Source of the DNA: Geobacillus thermocatenulatus
Lineage (GTDB): Bacteria > Bacillota > Bacilli > Bacillales > Anoxybacillaceae
NCBI RefSeq assembly: GCF_002217655.1
Contig: NZ_NEWK01000002.1
Location: 1,241,164 to 1,305,163 of the forward strand
Direction of reading: 5' to 3'
Length of the DNA stretch: 64,000 nt
Numbering within the stretch: the first letter of the stretch is position 1; every line of letters starts with the position of its first letter. The notes below the pieces were generated by a model that saw only the letters and a program-made list of their open reading frames with translations, ran no database searches and was not told the DNA's origin. Below are positions 55,092 through 64,000 of this stretch, in pieces. Made by a program: the position numbers and the translations under genes.

Positions 55092-55775
55092 TCAACGGCT
55101 CGCCGCCAATTCAACCGACGGCCACTGCTCAAGCCGATACGCCATCTCCCAAAACTCGTACTCATATTCGCTGCTGATGAGGAAATGCCGCTTCATCCGA
55201 TGGCGATCCTCTTCGGTGACCGCGTCAGCGATGTCGTCAAGCCGCGCGATTTGCTCTTCCACAAGCGAGCGGAACCAGTCGGAACTGTAGGTGCCGATCC
55301 ATTTTTCATAAATCGGATCGTTCGGCCGGCACGTTTTCAAGCGCTCGCCAATTTCGTAATACAGCCAGTAGCACGGCAAAATGGCGGCGATCACATCACC
55401 GAGATGCCCTTCGTACGCCGCGCGGTACATGTGCGACGTATAGGCGTACGCCGTCGGCGCCGGAATGAACGCCGCCCTTTCCTCTTCCGTAATGCCCAAG
55501 AGCTTGGCGAACGTTTCATGCAGCGACAGCTCGGCTTCGCACGTGCTTTGTGCATGGTGCGCCAACCGGGCTGTCGTCGCCAAATCCGGCGATTTCGCCG
55601 CCCCGATCGCCTGCACGCGGGCAAAATGGCGCAAATAATAGGCATCTTGCATCACGTAATAGCGAAACTTCTCGCGCGCAAGCGTCCCTTGGCCAAGCTC
55701 CTGAACAAACGGATGGCGGAAACTCGCCTGCCAGATCGGATCGGCCGCTTGACGCAATTGTTTGGCAAATGACAT
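55092..55775 (-). CDS. tenA: Thiaminase II / aminopyrimidine aminohydrolase TenA
   Basis: A 227-residue helical enzyme that salvages HMP from degraded thiamin. The catalytic Cys is probably in ILPCYWLYYEIGE near residue 135, and the Glu in the C-terminal YEFWEMAYRLEQ. AAAGGGGG precedes ATG 55775. It is the first gene behind the TPP riboswitch. Confidence 0.92.
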   Translation of the reverse strand: MSFAKQLRQAADPIWQASFRHPFVQELGQGTLAREKFRYYVMQDAYYLRHFARVQAIGAAKSPDLATTARLAHHAQSTCEAELSLHETFAKLLGITEEERAAFIPAPTAYAYTSHMYRAAYEGHLGDVIAAILPCYWLYYEIGERLKTCRPNDPIYEKWIGTYSSDWFRSLVEEQIARLDDIADAVTEEDRHRMKRHFLISSEYEYEFWEMAYRLEQWPSVELAASR

Positions 55776-55796
55776 TCGTTTTCCCCCTTTTTGGCA

Positions 55797-55844
55797 AAAT
55801 AAAAACGCCGCTTCCTTTGCCGATTGGCGTAAAGAAAGCGGCGT
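55797..55844 (-). terminator. Riboswitch-controlled terminator before tenA
   Basis: On the minus strand ACGCCGCTT (55844-55836) pairs with AAGCGGCGT (55813-55805), followed by TTTTTATTTT. It lies between the TPP aptamer and tenA, so TPP binding probably favours it. Confidence 0.82.
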
Positions 55845-55894
55845 GGGCATGCGACGTTGGCAAGGCAAAGCCTAGCCTTGCTGTGCTGCTCCTC

Positions 55895-55990
<96 letters not shown>

Positions 55991-56064
55991 GTGCAATTTT
56001 CAGTTTTCTTTACACTTAATCATACCATGGCACGAACGATTGTCAATCTTTTTTTTTGCCGACG

Positions 56065-56093
56065 TTGCGCTATGCGTTCCAATCCGCTATGAT
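56065..56093 (+). promoter_or_regulatory. Sigma-A promoter of the methyltransferase gene
   Basis: TTGCGC (56065-56070) and TATGAT (56088-56093) are 17 bases apart, 40 bases before the start. Confidence 0.6.
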
Positions 56094-56132
56094 GGAAACG
56101 CAGCAATTGACGACGGAATGGGAGTGGAAATG

Positions 56133-57317
56133 ATGGCGAAGGTCATCCTGAAAAGAGAACGAAAAAAACGGCTTGAACAAGGGCATCCATGGATTTTTCA
56201 AAGTGAAGTCGACCGCATCGAAGGCGATGCGGCGCCGGGTGATTTCGTTGATGTTTACAATCATCAAGGCTATTGGCTGGCGAAAGGATATATCAACCCC
56301 GCTTCGCAAATCATCGTCCGCGTTTTGACACAAAACCGAAACGATGAACTCAATGAACGCTTTTTCATTGAGCGCATCCGTCAGGCATGGGCGTACCGTG
56401 AACGGATGATTCCCGGCGTTCGCTCCTGCCGCGCTGTCTATGGCGAGGCCGACTTTTTGCCCGGATTGATCGTCGACAAATATGAAGATGTGCTTGTTGT
56501 GCAAATCTTGGCGCTCGGCATGGAAAGACGGAAAGACTGGATTTTGCGCGGCTTGCTTGACGTGTTTGCTCCAAGGGCCATTTATTTGCGCAACGACGTA
56601 TCCGTCCGCGAGCTTGAAGGCCTCAAACAAGAAAAAGGCTTTTGGTACGGGGAAGCGGAAACGGAAATCGAAATCGAGGAAAACGGCGTAAAATACATCG
56701 TCGATATTGAAAACGGACAAAAAACCGGCTTTTTCTTCGACCAGCGGCAAAACCGCGCCGCTCTTCGTCCGCTCATCGGTCCGGAGACGACCGTGCTCGA
56801 CTGCTTCACCCACACCGGCTCGTTTATGCTAAACGCTTGTCTGTATGGGGCAAAACATGCTACTGCCGTCGATATTTCGGAACATGCCATCGAAACGGCG
56901 AAACGGAACGCCGCGTTAAACGGATTCACGAACGTTGAATTTGTCGTCGCCAACGCTTTCGACTATTTGCGTGAATCGGTGCGCGCCGGCAAACAGTGGG
57001 ATGTCGTCATCATCGACCCGCCGGCGTTCGCGAAATCGGCCCATGCCGTCCCGAAGGCGCTGCGCGGCTATAAAGACATTAACTTAAACGGGTTGAAGCT
57101 TGTCAAAGACGGCGGCTTCTTCGTCACATCAAGCTGCTCGTACCACGTCCGCCCACACCTATTTCAAGAGATGATCGCTGATGCGGCGTTTGACGCGAAA
57201 AAAGTGCTGCGTCAAGTATATTGGAACGGCGCCGGCTACGACCACCCGAAACTTCTTGCCGCTGAAGAAGGCGACTACTTAAAATTCGCCATTTACGAAG
57301 TGCATTCCCGCCGGTAA
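56133..57317 (+). CDS. RlmI-family class I SAM-dependent rRNA methyltransferase
   Basis: A 394-residue protein with an N-terminal PUA-like domain (VILKRERKKRLEQGHPWIFQ, residues 1-75), a middle EEHD-like domain, and a Rossmann SAM domain from about 205 (LDCFTHTGSFMLNA, VDISEHAIETAKRNA, IIDPPAFAKS). It probably methylates a 23S rRNA cytosine. GGGAGTGG fits ATG 56133 or 56130. It is divergent from the riboswitch and ends at a shared terminator. Confidence 0.88.
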   Translation: MAKVILKRERKKRLEQGHPWIFQSEVDRIEGDAAPGDFVDVYNHQGYWLAKGYINPASQIIVRVLTQNRNDELNERFFIERIRQAWAYRERMIPGVRSCRAVYGEADFLPGLIVDKYEDVLVVQILALGMERRKDWILRGLLDVFAPRAIYLRNDVSVRELEGLKQEKGFWYGEAETEIEIEENGVKYIVDIENGQKTGFFFDQRQNRAALRPLIGPETTVLDCFTHTGSFMLNACLYGAKHATAVDISEHAIETAKRNAALNGFTNVEFVVANAFDYLRESVRAGKQWDVVIIDPPAFAKSAHAVPKALRGYKDINLNGLKLVKDGGFFVTSSCSYHVRPHLFQEMIADAAFDAKKVLRQVYWNGAGYDHPKLLAAEEGDYLKFAIYEVHSRR

Positions 57318-57328
57318 AGAACCTAGCC

Positions 57329-57361
57329 AAAAACGCTTAGGGGCGTCCCTAAGCGTTTTTT
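57329..57361. terminator. Bidirectional terminator
   Basis: A perfect 14-bp stem (57329-57342 with 57347-57360) with a 4-base loop gives T runs in both directions and overlaps the end of the MFS gene. Confidence 0.9.
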
Positions 57362-58554
57362 CCCGCTTTTGAACGAAGGGGCTGCTCTCTGTGCAAGACA
57401 GTCCAATAGACAAACATCGAAAGGAGCACCGAACCGGCGGCGGCCAAATAAATGCTCGGATAGCCGAACCAATGGCTGATTTGGCCAAACACCATCGCCC
57501 CGACTCCGACCCCTAAATCAAAAAACGAGAAAAATGTCGCATTCGCCATTCCCTTGCGGTGGGCAGGCGCCCGCTCGACGGACCACGCCTGCAGCCCCGG
57601 TTGCACCATGCCAAAGCCGAAACCGTACAGCACCGCCGCCAAAAGCAACGCCCATTCTCCCGGCAGCCAAGCGAGAAGAAGCATCGCCAGCAAAATCAGC
57701 CCCGCACCAGGGAGAAAGACGGCTCGATGCCCTTTTCGGTCATACAACTGGCCAGCGAACGTTCTCGTCACCATCAAGGCAAGCGCGTAAAGCAAAAAGT
57801 ACAGCTGCAGGCCGCCAATCTGTTTTTGCGTCGTATAGAGAGGCAAGAATGAGGCGATGCCGCCGAACGTCACCGTCAAGAAAAACAACAGCAACGACGG
57901 CGTCAAAGCGCTTTTTTCATACAAATCCCATCGGTCCGCCCCTTTGCCATGCACAGCTTCCGCTTTTTTATACGTGATCGCGGCGGCAAACAGCACCGAA
58001 GCGACCCCAAGCGCTGCACAAATGGCAAACAGATGGCTAAACGGGATCATAGCGGCAAGCACAAGTCCAAGCGACGGACCAAACGCCAAGGCGATATTCC
58101 CCGACAGCCCGTAATAGCCCATTCCTTCCCCGCGGCGGCTCGCTGGAATGATGTCCGTCGCCACCGTTCCGGAAGCGGTTGTCGAAAACCCCCAGCCGAT
58201 TCCTTGGACGACCCGCATCAAAAAGAGAAGGAAAATGCTTGAGATCAAGCTGTAGGAACCGACAGAAATAACAAAAATGAGAAGCCCCAATAAAAACACA
58301 AACCGGCGCCCTTTCGTCTCAAGCGCATGGCCGGCGAACGGACGGACGATGAGCGCTGAAAACGTAAACACACCGACGACAACGCCAATCAGCTGATCGT
58401 TGCCGCCCAAATGCTCGACAAACAGCGGAATGGTCGGCAGCGTCATTTGAAACCCAAGAAACACAAAAAAATTGGCCAAACAAATCAACACAAAATCTTT
58501 CGTCCATATTTTTTCTTTTTGTTCTGCCATAAGCGGCTGCTGCTCCGCTCCCAT
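57349..58554 (-). CDS. MFS transporter
   Basis: A 401-residue protein with twelve hydrophobic helices. The loop 2-3 motif is GHALETKGRRFVF and the antiporter-like motif C is GLSGNIALAFGPSLG, which suggests a drug or metabolite exporter. AAGGGGG precedes ATG 58554. It shares a terminator with the methyltransferase. The substrate is unknown. Confidence 0.85.
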   Translation of the reverse strand: MGAEQQPLMAEQKEKIWTKDFVLICLANFFVFLGFQMTLPTIPLFVEHLGGNDQLIGVVVGVFTFSALIVRPFAGHALETKGRRFVFLLGLLIFVISVGSYSLISSIFLLFLMRVVQGIGWGFSTTASGTVATDIIPASRRGEGMGYYGLSGNIALAFGPSLGLVLAAMIPFSHLFAICAALGVASVLFAAAITYKKAEAVHGKGADRWDLYEKSALTPSLLLFFLTVTFGGIASFLPLYTTQKQIGGLQLYFLLYALALMVTRTFAGQLYDRKGHRAVFLPGAGLILLAMLLLAWLPGEWALLLAAVLYGFGFGMVQPGLQAWSVERAPAHRKGMANATFFSFFDLGVGVGAMVFGQISHWFGYPSIYLAAAGSVLLSMFVYWTVLHREQPLRSKAGKNA

Positions 58555-58743
58555 ACCGATCCCCCTTGCGAACGATGTATTTCGTGTCCCTTAATATTTG
58601 TTAGTATAACATAATCCTATGCCGTCGTTTAAGCAAAATGCGATTTCACCGTTCTCCTGGCAGGATCAGAACCAAAAAGCCCTGCCCAGCCGGCGGATTC
58701 CCAATAGTGTTTGCGCAGCATCATCCTTACTTAATGATGCATG

Positions 58744-58770
58744 AAAAAAAGCCGCCGAACAATCGGCAGC
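58744..58770 (-). terminator. Rho-independent terminator of bstA
   Basis: GCTGCCG pairs with CGGCGGC around a 6-base loop (one G-U pair), followed by seven Ts on the minus strand. Confidence 0.82.
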
Positions 58771-58772
58771 CT

Positions 58773-59309
58773 TTACCATCCTTTTCGTTTGCGCAACGAC
58801 ACAATTTGTGCGGTATGATGTTTCCCATGCCATGCGTACAACGCGGTCAATACATACAGCGGCATCTCCCTCGCCGCCCCTTCCGGCCGAATGGTTCGGT
58901 GAAAATCCACCTCCGTCATCGATTCAAGCAACACCGTCCAGCGCGCATGCAGCCCGTCAAGCAACAAAAGCGACGATTCAATCGACAATGTACGGGCATC
59001 AGCTGTTTTCGCCCATTCGCTTTCCGCAAACGGCTTCACCGTTGGGCCGTCTTCCGTCACTCCCCATTTCGTGCGCAAAAACGCATTCATGCTTGCATCA
59101 GCCAAATGATGGACGACTTGGGCCACCGTCCAGCCGCCGTCGCGATACGGCGTGTTCAGCTGCTCATCGTTCAAGCCGGAAACAGCGGTTCTTAAGTCGT
59201 TCGGCAGTCCGCGGATGGCAGCTATCCACTTTTGCACCTCCTCAGCCTCAAAACGCTCCGGCTCTTGAAACGTTCCGATCGGGTAGCGAATCGGATCGAC
59301 CGTCGCCAT
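58773..59309 (-). CDS. bstA: YfiT-family bacillithiol transferase (DinB superfamily)
   Basis: A 178-residue four-helix DinB-fold enzyme. The metal-ligand motifs are [15 protein letters not shown] near residue 60 and [10 protein letters not shown] near 160, giving the usual three His. The N-terminus [13 protein letters not shown] is typical of YfiT (BstA). ATG 59309 has AAGGGAG at 9 bases. It probably conjugates bacillithiol to electrophiles. Confidence 0.85.
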   Translation of the reverse strand: MATVDPIRYPIGTFQEPERFEAEEVQKWIAAIRGLPNDLRTAVSGLNDEQLNTPYRDGGWTVAQVVHHLADASMNAFLRTKWGVTEDGPTVKPFAESEWAKTADARTLSIESSLLLLDGLHARWTVLLESMTEVDFHRTIRPEGAAREMPLYVLTALYAWHGKHHTAQIVSLRKRKGW

Positions 59310-59364
59310 GTTGATCATCTCCCTTCCGTATTCATTCATTCCACACAGAAAGGCAAATTCCTTC

Positions 59365-61032
59365 TTATTCTTTCCAGATGTATACGCGCGCCTCGTACGG
59401 CTTCAGCTTAAAACGCGTCGTATTTTTATGCGGACGGACCGGGTAGTTCGAGAGCGCCAAATCGCTTGACTGAAGGCGGAAGCCGTCATAGCGGTAAAGT
59501 GAAGGACGATCGGATACGTTGACCATGATAAGCGCCCGATCGCGGCCAAGCGTTCTTGTGTACGCGTAAATGGATGGGTGGTTTTCCAAAAGCAGATCGT
59601 ACGTTCCATAAACAAACAGCTCGTTCGCTTTCCGAAGCTGAATCATTTTCCGATAAAACGACCATACCGAGTTCGGATCGCGCCGCTCGGCCTCGACATT
59701 GATCGTACGATAGTTTTCGTTCACCTTGATCCATGGCGTACCTGTCGTGAATCCAGCGTTTGGGGCACCAGACCATTGCATCGGGGTGCGCGAGTTGTCG
59801 CGCCCGGTTTGCCAAATGATCTTCATCACTTCCTCATGCGTCCGGCCGTTCGCCCGTTCGAGCTCATACAGACGCAAGGCAGCGACATCGCGGTAGTCGC
59901 CAATGTCGGAAAATTGCACGTTCGTCATCCCGATCTCTTGCCCTTGGTAAATGAACGGCGTCCCTTGCATGAAAAAGTAGAGCGCGCCAAGCGCCTTTGC
60001 GCTCTCCGCCCAATACTCGCTGTCATTTCCCCATGTCGACACTGATCGAGGCAAGTCGTGGTTTTCTAAAAAGAGCGCGTTCCACCCACGGTTTTCCAAT
60101 CCTTTTTGCCATTTCGTCAACGTCCGTTTCAGCCGGCGGACATCGATCGAACCATCGGCTTTCCTTTTCCAAAGCCCTAAATGCTCGAACTGAAAAATCA
60201 TATGAAACACGCCGTTTTCTTCCCCGACCCATTGTTCGGCCTCATCAACCGTTACTCCGTTCGCCTCGCCGACCGTCATAATGTCATATCGCGCAAACGT
60301 TTGCTCTTTCAACTCTCGCAAATACTCCATAATCCCTGGCTGGTTCATGTGCGCAGCAAACGACGGCACATACTTCAACCCTTTCGGATTCGGAAGATCA
60401 GGAAGGCCTGGCTTTTTCTTAATGTGGGAAATCGCGTCGATGCGAAAGCCGTCGATGCCTTTATCCAGCCACCAGTTGATCATGTCATACAGCGCTTGGC
60501 GCACCTCACTGTTTTCCCAATTCAAGTCGGGCTGTTTGACGTCAAAAATATGCAAGTAATATTGACCCGTCCGCTCGTCATACTGCCACGCCGAGCCGCC
60601 GAAAATGCTTTCCCAGTTGTTCGGTTCGCGCCCATCCTTGCCATCGCGCCAAATGTACCAGTCGCGCTTCGGGTTGTCTCGCGATGACCGCGATTCAACA
60701 AACCACGGATGCTCATCACTCGTATGGTTGATGACCAAATCCAAAATGACTTTCAACCCGCGCCGATGGGCTTGGGCAAGCAATTCATCGAAATCGTCCA
60801 TCGTTCCAAACTCGTCCATAATCGCATAATAGTCGCTGATGTCATATCCATTATCGGCGTTCGGCGATCGGTAAATCGGGCAAATCCAAACGATGTCGAC
60901 CCCAAGCTCCACCAAATAGTCCAGCTTTTCCATAATGCCGCGAAGATCGCCGATGCCGTCGCCGTTGGCATCCATAAAGCTGCGCGGATAAATTTGATAA
61001 GCGACGCCCTCTTTCCACCACGCCTTTTTCAC
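59365..61032 (-). CDS. malL: Alpha-glucosidase (GH13 oligo-1,6 / exo-alpha-1,4 type)
   Basis: A 555-residue cytoplasmic glucosidase. The GH13 regions are [23 protein letters not shown] (nucleophile Asp), VGEANGV (acid Glu) and LENHDLPRS (Asp). An (alpha/beta)8 barrel with a small C-terminal beta domain is expected. Length equals the exo-alpha-1,4-glucosidase known from G. stearothermophilus. GTG 61032 has GAGGAGGAG upstream. No maltose permease lies nearby; MsmX may energise uptake. It hydrolyses maltose-type oligomers. Confidence 0.92.
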   Translation of the reverse strand: MKKAWWKEGVAYQIYPRSFMDANGDGIGDLRGIMEKLDYLVELGVDIVWICPIYRSPNADNGYDISDYYAIMDEFGTMDDFDELLAQAHRRGLKVILDLVINHTSDEHPWFVESRSSRDNPKRDWYIWRDGKDGREPNNWESIFGGSAWQYDERTGQYYLHIFDVKQPDLNWENSEVRQALYDMINWWLDKGIDGFRIDAISHIKKKPGLPDLPNPKGLKYVPSFAAHMNQPGIMEYLRELKEQTFARYDIMTVGEANGVTVDEAEQWVGEENGVFHMIFQFEHLGLWKRKADGSIDVRRLKRTLTKWQKGLENRGWNALFLENHDLPRSVSTWGNDSEYWAESAKALGALYFFMQGTPFIYQGQEIGMTNVQFSDIGDYRDVAALRLYELERANGRTHEEVMKIIWQTGRDNSRTPMQWSGAPNAGFTTGTPWIKVNENYRTINVEAERRDPNSVWSFYRKMIQLRKANELFVYGTYDLLLENHPSIYAYTRTLGRDRALIMVNVSDRPSLYRYDGFRLQSSDLALSNYPVRPHKNTTRFKLKPYEARVYIWKE

Positions 61033-61107
61033 AGCAGCTCCTCCTCTGTGCACACGTTTTCACTACTAACTGTACACTACATTGCCGCAAGAAACAACTC
61101 TCTTTTT

Positions 61108-61300
61108 TTGAACGCTCTCCCACCTACGCAAATGCTTAGAGGTGAGAGATTCTTGGAAACACCTGCTCCAAGGCAGGCTGACAGCCAAGCCATCCCCGTG
61201 CGCCTCACGGTTCCGCTGTTCCCACTTACGCTGATCGCGTGGAAGTGGGGATCTTCTCGGTTAGAGATGATAAAAACAGCCGGCGAGCGGTTGCCCTTCG
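61108..61300 (-). ncRNA. Orphan IS605-type right end with omega-RNA-like structure
   Basis: On the minus strand the segment ends CCAAGAATC, a hairpin (TCTCACCT with AGGTGGGA, one G-U pair) and GCGTTCAA at 61108. This is the same order as at 46747-46800. Further hairpins (GCCTGCCTTGGAGCAGG, AACCGTGAGGCGCACGG) precede it. There is no tnpB or left end. It fills most of the gap 61033-61333. Confidence 0.5.
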
Positions 61301-61333
61301 GCTCCCGCCCGCCGGACAGCGCTTGTCCATCGG

Positions 61334-62260
61334 TTAGTGCGCGGCTGTGCGGCTCGCTTCGTAAATTTTTAAATTGTGATACACTGCCTCGAGCATCGGG
61401 GCGTCGATGCCGTACCGCTTCGCCAGCTCCAGCAAATACCCTTGCAAATGATCGGCTTCAATCGGCATCCCTTTTTCCATATCACGCTGCATGGACGATT
61501 TCATCGTCGGGGCGATCTGTTCGAGCTGGGTGCGTTGCCGCTCGGCCATTTCATCGGTCAACGGCGCCCCCTGCGCTTGGATGATCGTTTTGATTTCGCG
61601 AAACAGCCGGTCGATGATGACGTTCCCGTACTCGCCGGAGCGAATCGGCCCGATCGGGGCGCGGAACAGCGTCGTCACGCCCGACATCGTCGCAATGAAC
61701 AAATATTTGTTCCACATATCGGCAGCGATCTGTTCGCTTAGGCGAAAACGGGCATTGGCGCCGGCAAACAGCGATGCAAGCACCTCCGTTCGCTCGCTCC
61801 GCCCGTTTGGCCATTCGCCGAATCGCATCTCATGCGCTGAGCTCGTTTGGACGATCTCCCCTCTCTCGTTTAACGTCGTTTCGATAAAGCAAAGCCCACC
61901 TAAGACATTCTCGCGGCCGAACGCCTCCCATAATGCATCCATATGGGCCATGCCGTTTAACAGCGGCAAAATCATCGTCCCCTCTCCAACATACGGTTTC
62001 GCGTCGGCGATGGCGCCGGCTAAATGGTACGCTTTGCTTGAGAACACGACAAGATCAAATGGCTCGGCCGATTCATCGGCAACAAGCAATCTCGGCGCCA
62101 ATACCGCATCGCCATGGATGCTGTGGATGACAAGCCCGTATTTCTCCAGTTCCTGTTTTCTGCGCTCGCGGACAAGAAACGTTACGTCCACTCCTTTTTC
62201 AAGAAGACGGCCGCCGAAATACCCGCCGACCGCTCCCGCTCCGACAAACAGAATGCGCAT
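61334..62260 (-). CDS. panE: 2-dehydropantoate 2-reductase PanE
   Basis: A 308-residue NADPH reductase of the pantothenate and CoA pathway. The Rossmann motif GAGAVGGYFGGRLLEKG is at the N-terminus; the catalytic Lys is probably in MWNKYLFIA and the substrate-binding Glu region in MPIEADHLQG. ATG 62260 has AGGAG 11 bases upstream, a little far. Length is typical (about 300). It could belong to the paralogue group with broader keto-acid use. Confidence 0.87.
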   Translation of the reverse strand: MRILFVGAGAVGGYFGGRLLEKGVDVTFLVRERRKQELEKYGLVIHSIHGDAVLAPRLLVADESAEPFDLVVFSSKAYHLAGAIADAKPYVGEGTMILPLLNGMAHMDALWEAFGRENVLGGLCFIETTLNERGEIVQTSSAHEMRFGEWPNGRSERTEVLASLFAGANARFRLSEQIAADMWNKYLFIATMSGVTTLFRAPIGPIRSGEYGNVIIDRLFREIKTIIQAQGAPLTDEMAERQRTQLEQIAPTMKSSMQRDMEKGMPIEADHLQGYLLELAKRYGIDAPMLEAVYHNLKIYEASRTAAH

Positions 62261-62372
62261 CGTATGTACAGCTCCTTTCTCTACTTGAGGGTTGATCCTG
62301 CGCTTCCAACGTCTTTCACAAAAGCCATGCCGCCAATCGAACATGCTTCTCGACGATGATGAACAAGAAGAG

Positions 62373-62405
62373 AAAAAAGGAAGAAGGGAACGCGCCCCTC
62401 CTTCC
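62373..62405 (-). terminator. Terminator of cstA-ybdD
   Basis: On the minus strand GGAAGGAGGGG pairs with CCCTTCTTCC with one mismatch, followed by TTTTTTC. Confidence 0.65.
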
Positions 62406-62415
62406 TTCTCGTCCG

Positions 62416-62619
62416 CTAGCAACAACGCGACACTTTGCCGCCTTTGGCATTATAGCGGGCCTCTTGCGCCTCGCAGAAAAACTCTTTCCGCGACTTAATC
62501 GGCTCGCCCGGATGATGGGTTTTCATATGTTCAACATATTTTTCATAGCTCGGCACGCCGACCAGCAAGTCAAGAAACTGGCGGCGATAAGCCAACACGG
62601 TTTGCAGCCATTTAGGCAT
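62416..62619 (-). CDS. YbdD/YjiX-family CstA partner protein
   Basis: A 67-residue protein: PKWLQTVLAYRRQFLDLLVG, then HMKTHHPGEPIKSRKEFFCEAQEARY, and a Cys-rich end (SRCC). This is the small protein that usually follows cstA and is thought to act with it. ATG 62619 has GGAGCG upstream and overlaps the cstA stop. Confidence 0.88.
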   Translation of the reverse strand: MPKWLQTVLAYRRQFLDLLVGVPSYEKYVEHMKTHHPGEPIKSRKEFFCEAQEARYNAKGGKVSRCC

Positions 62620-64000
62620 AGTGCTTCGCTCCTTCTCCATCGCGCGGCACATACGGCGCTTCTTTGAGCGGCACATGTTTGTTTTGCAGCACTTTGATCC
62701 AGATGTTCAATGCGGAAATGAGCATGGCGATCACCACGAGCATGAAAATCGCGCACAATGTCGCATCAATGTAGTCGTTCATAATAATTTGCCGCATTTG
62801 CGCCTCATTCATGGCCGGCGCCAAAATTTTGCCTTGGCTCAAGCTGTCTTGGAACATGTTTGCATGCGACAAGAAACCAATTTTGACGTTTTCATGGAAC
62901 AGCTTTTGATACCCGGCCGTCAGCGTGACAACCAAAAGCCATGTTGTCGGCACGAGCGTGACCCAAACATATGCCTTTTTGCCCATTTTAAATAGAACCG
63001 TCGTCGCAAACAACAAGGCGATGCCCGCCAACATTTGGTTGGCGATGCCAAACAGCGGCCATAGTGTGTTGATGCCGCCTAGCGGGTCGACGACGCCTTG
63101 GTACAGGAAGTAGCCCCACGCCAGCACACAAAGGGTCGTGGCGATCAAGTTCGAGGCAAGCGAATCCGTTTTTCCGAGCGGTTTGTAAAACGTGCCCATA
63201 ATGTCTTGGATCATGAAACGGCCGACGCGCGTGCCGGCGTCAATCGTTGTCAAGATGAACAGCGCTTCAAACAAGATGGCAAAGTGATACCAGAACGCCA
63301 TAAGCGCCTTGCCCCCGATGACGCTCGATAAAATGTGCGCCATCCCGATCGCCAACGTCGGCGCCCCGCCCGTGCGTGACAACACCGTTTGCTCGCCGAC
63401 GTCCTTCGCCAGCTGCGCAAGCATATCCGGTGTGATGGTGAAGCCCCATGACGATACCACTTTTGCCGCCTGCGCCACGTCTTGGCCAATCACTGCCGCC
63501 GGGCTGTTGATGGCAAAATACGCCCCTGGCGTCAAGACGCAAGCCGCCACCATCGCCATAACCGCGACGAACGACTCCATCAACATCGCACCGTAGCCGA
63601 TCGGCCGCGAATGGCTTTCAAGCTCAATCATCTTCGGCGTCGTGCCGGATGAAACGAGCGCGTGGAACCCGGACACCGCGCCGCAGGCAATCGTGATGAA
63701 CAAGAACGGGAACAAGTTGCCGGCGAAGACCGGCCCTGTGCCGTCGATAAATCTCGTCACCGCCGGCATTTGCAAGTCCGGCATGACAACAAAAATGCCA
63801 AGCGCCAATCCAACGATTGTACCGATTTTCAAGAATGTGCTCAAATAGTCACGCGGCGCAAGCAACAGCCATACCGGCAGCGCCGAAGCGACAAATCCGT
63901 AAATGATCATTAAGATCGCGATCGTTTCCCCTTTGAGCGTAAACATCGCCGAGAGCGTCGGGTGCTCTGCGACGTACTGACCGGCCACAATCGACAAAAT
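62612..64000 (-). CDS. cstA: Carbon starvation protein CstA, C-terminal part (partial)
   Basis: The visible 461 residues lack the N-terminus, which lies beyond the right edge. At least nine helices are present, with CstA segments FITIACGAVSGFHALVSSGTTPK and GIANQMLAGIALLFATT. CstA-type proteins import pyruvate or peptides under starvation. The stop overlaps ybdD. The first residue in view should not be taken as the start. Confidence 0.92.
   Translation of the reverse strand: MLSIVAGQYVAEHPTLSAMFTLKGETIAILMIIYGFVASALPVWLLLAPRDYLSTFLKIGTIVGLALGIFVVMPDLQMPAVTRFIDGTGPVFAGNLFPFLFITIACGAVSGFHALVSSGTTPKMIELESHSRPIGYGAMLMESFVAVMAMVAACVLTPGAYFAINSPAAVIGQDVAQAAKVVSSWGFTITPDMLAQLAKDVGEQTVLSRTGGAPTLAIGMAHILSSVIGGKALMAFWYHFAILFEALFILTTIDAGTRVGRFMIQDIMGTFYKPLGKTDSLASNLIATTLCVLAWGYFLYQGVVDPLGGINTLWPLFGIANQMLAGIALLFATTVLFKMGKKAYVWVTLVPTTWLLVVTLTAGYQKLFHENVKIGFLSHANMFQDSLSQGKILAPAMNEAQMRQIIMNDYIDATLCAIFMLVVIAMLISALNIWIKVLQNKHVPLKEAPYVPRDGEGAKHYA

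Noticed and set aside
61033-61333. Protein-binding or metabolite riboswitch between malL and panE
   Set aside because: No known aptamer pattern fits, and the direction, terminal hairpin and TTCAA end fit an IS605-type right end better.

Overview
The window reads as chromosome of a thermophilic Bacillaceae bacterium, most likely Geobacillus or a close relative. The protein-coding sequence is GC-rich, gene order follows the Bacillus subtilis yhe/yha/yhf/yhg region for about 40 kb (lcfB-yhfI-yhfH, yhgE-yhgD-hemY-hemH-hemE, yhfA, ecsB-ecsA, hit, prsA, yhaI-scoC, trpP, serC, yhaL-yhaM, yhaP-yhaQ, yhzC, hemZ, yhaX, yheA-yheB-yheC-yheD, sspB), spore genes are present, and the alpha-glucosidase at 59-61 kb has the length and motifs of the known G. 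stearothermophilus exo-alpha-1,4-glucosidase.

Layout. 0-1.3 kb: end of an ABC uptake operon. 1.4-4.2 kb: acyl-CoA ligase lcfB with a FadR-type operator, yhfI and yhfH. 4.5-7.6 kb: membrane protein yhgE and TetR regulator yhgD, with two matching 23-bp operators. 7.8-11.3 kb: last steps of the coproporphyrin-dependent haem pathway. 11.5-15 kb: yhfA and the Ecs transporter. 15-26.4 kb: hit, prsA, scoC, trpP (with a TRAP site), serC, yhaM, yhaPQ and hemZ.

26.4-34.1 kb is an accessory island between hemZ and yhaX, neighbours in B. subtilis. It carries inverted copies of a short repeat near both ends, a frameshifted secreted protein, a lipoprotein, a truncated zinc-ribbon gene, two secreted proteins with no clear function, and an internally deleted IS remnant sitting inside a small membrane-protein gene. 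34.1-46.7 kb returns to backbone: yhaX, yheA, yheB, four tandem YheC/YheD ATP-grasp genes, a PucR-type regulator, msmX, sspB and a CNNM/CBS protein.

46.7-48.3 kb is an IS605-type element with tnpB only. Its tnpB is frameshifted but its omega-RNA end is intact, and it interrupts a small membrane-protein gene. 48.5-56 kb is a thiamin operon read leftwards (tenA-ykoE-ykoD-ykoC-tenI-thiO-thiS-thiG-thiF) behind a TPP riboswitch and terminator; it joins HMP precursor uptake and salvage to thiazole synthesis. 56-64 kb: an RlmI-type methyltransferase, an MFS transporter, bstA, malL, an orphan omega-RNA-like IS end, panE, ybdD and the C-terminal part of cstA.

No rRNA, complete tRNA or CRISPR array was seen. 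The points most worth follow-up are the orphan and in-element omega-RNA-like ends, the two gene interruptions whose reading frames can be rebuilt exactly, the four-gene ATP-grasp cluster and the secreted-protein island.
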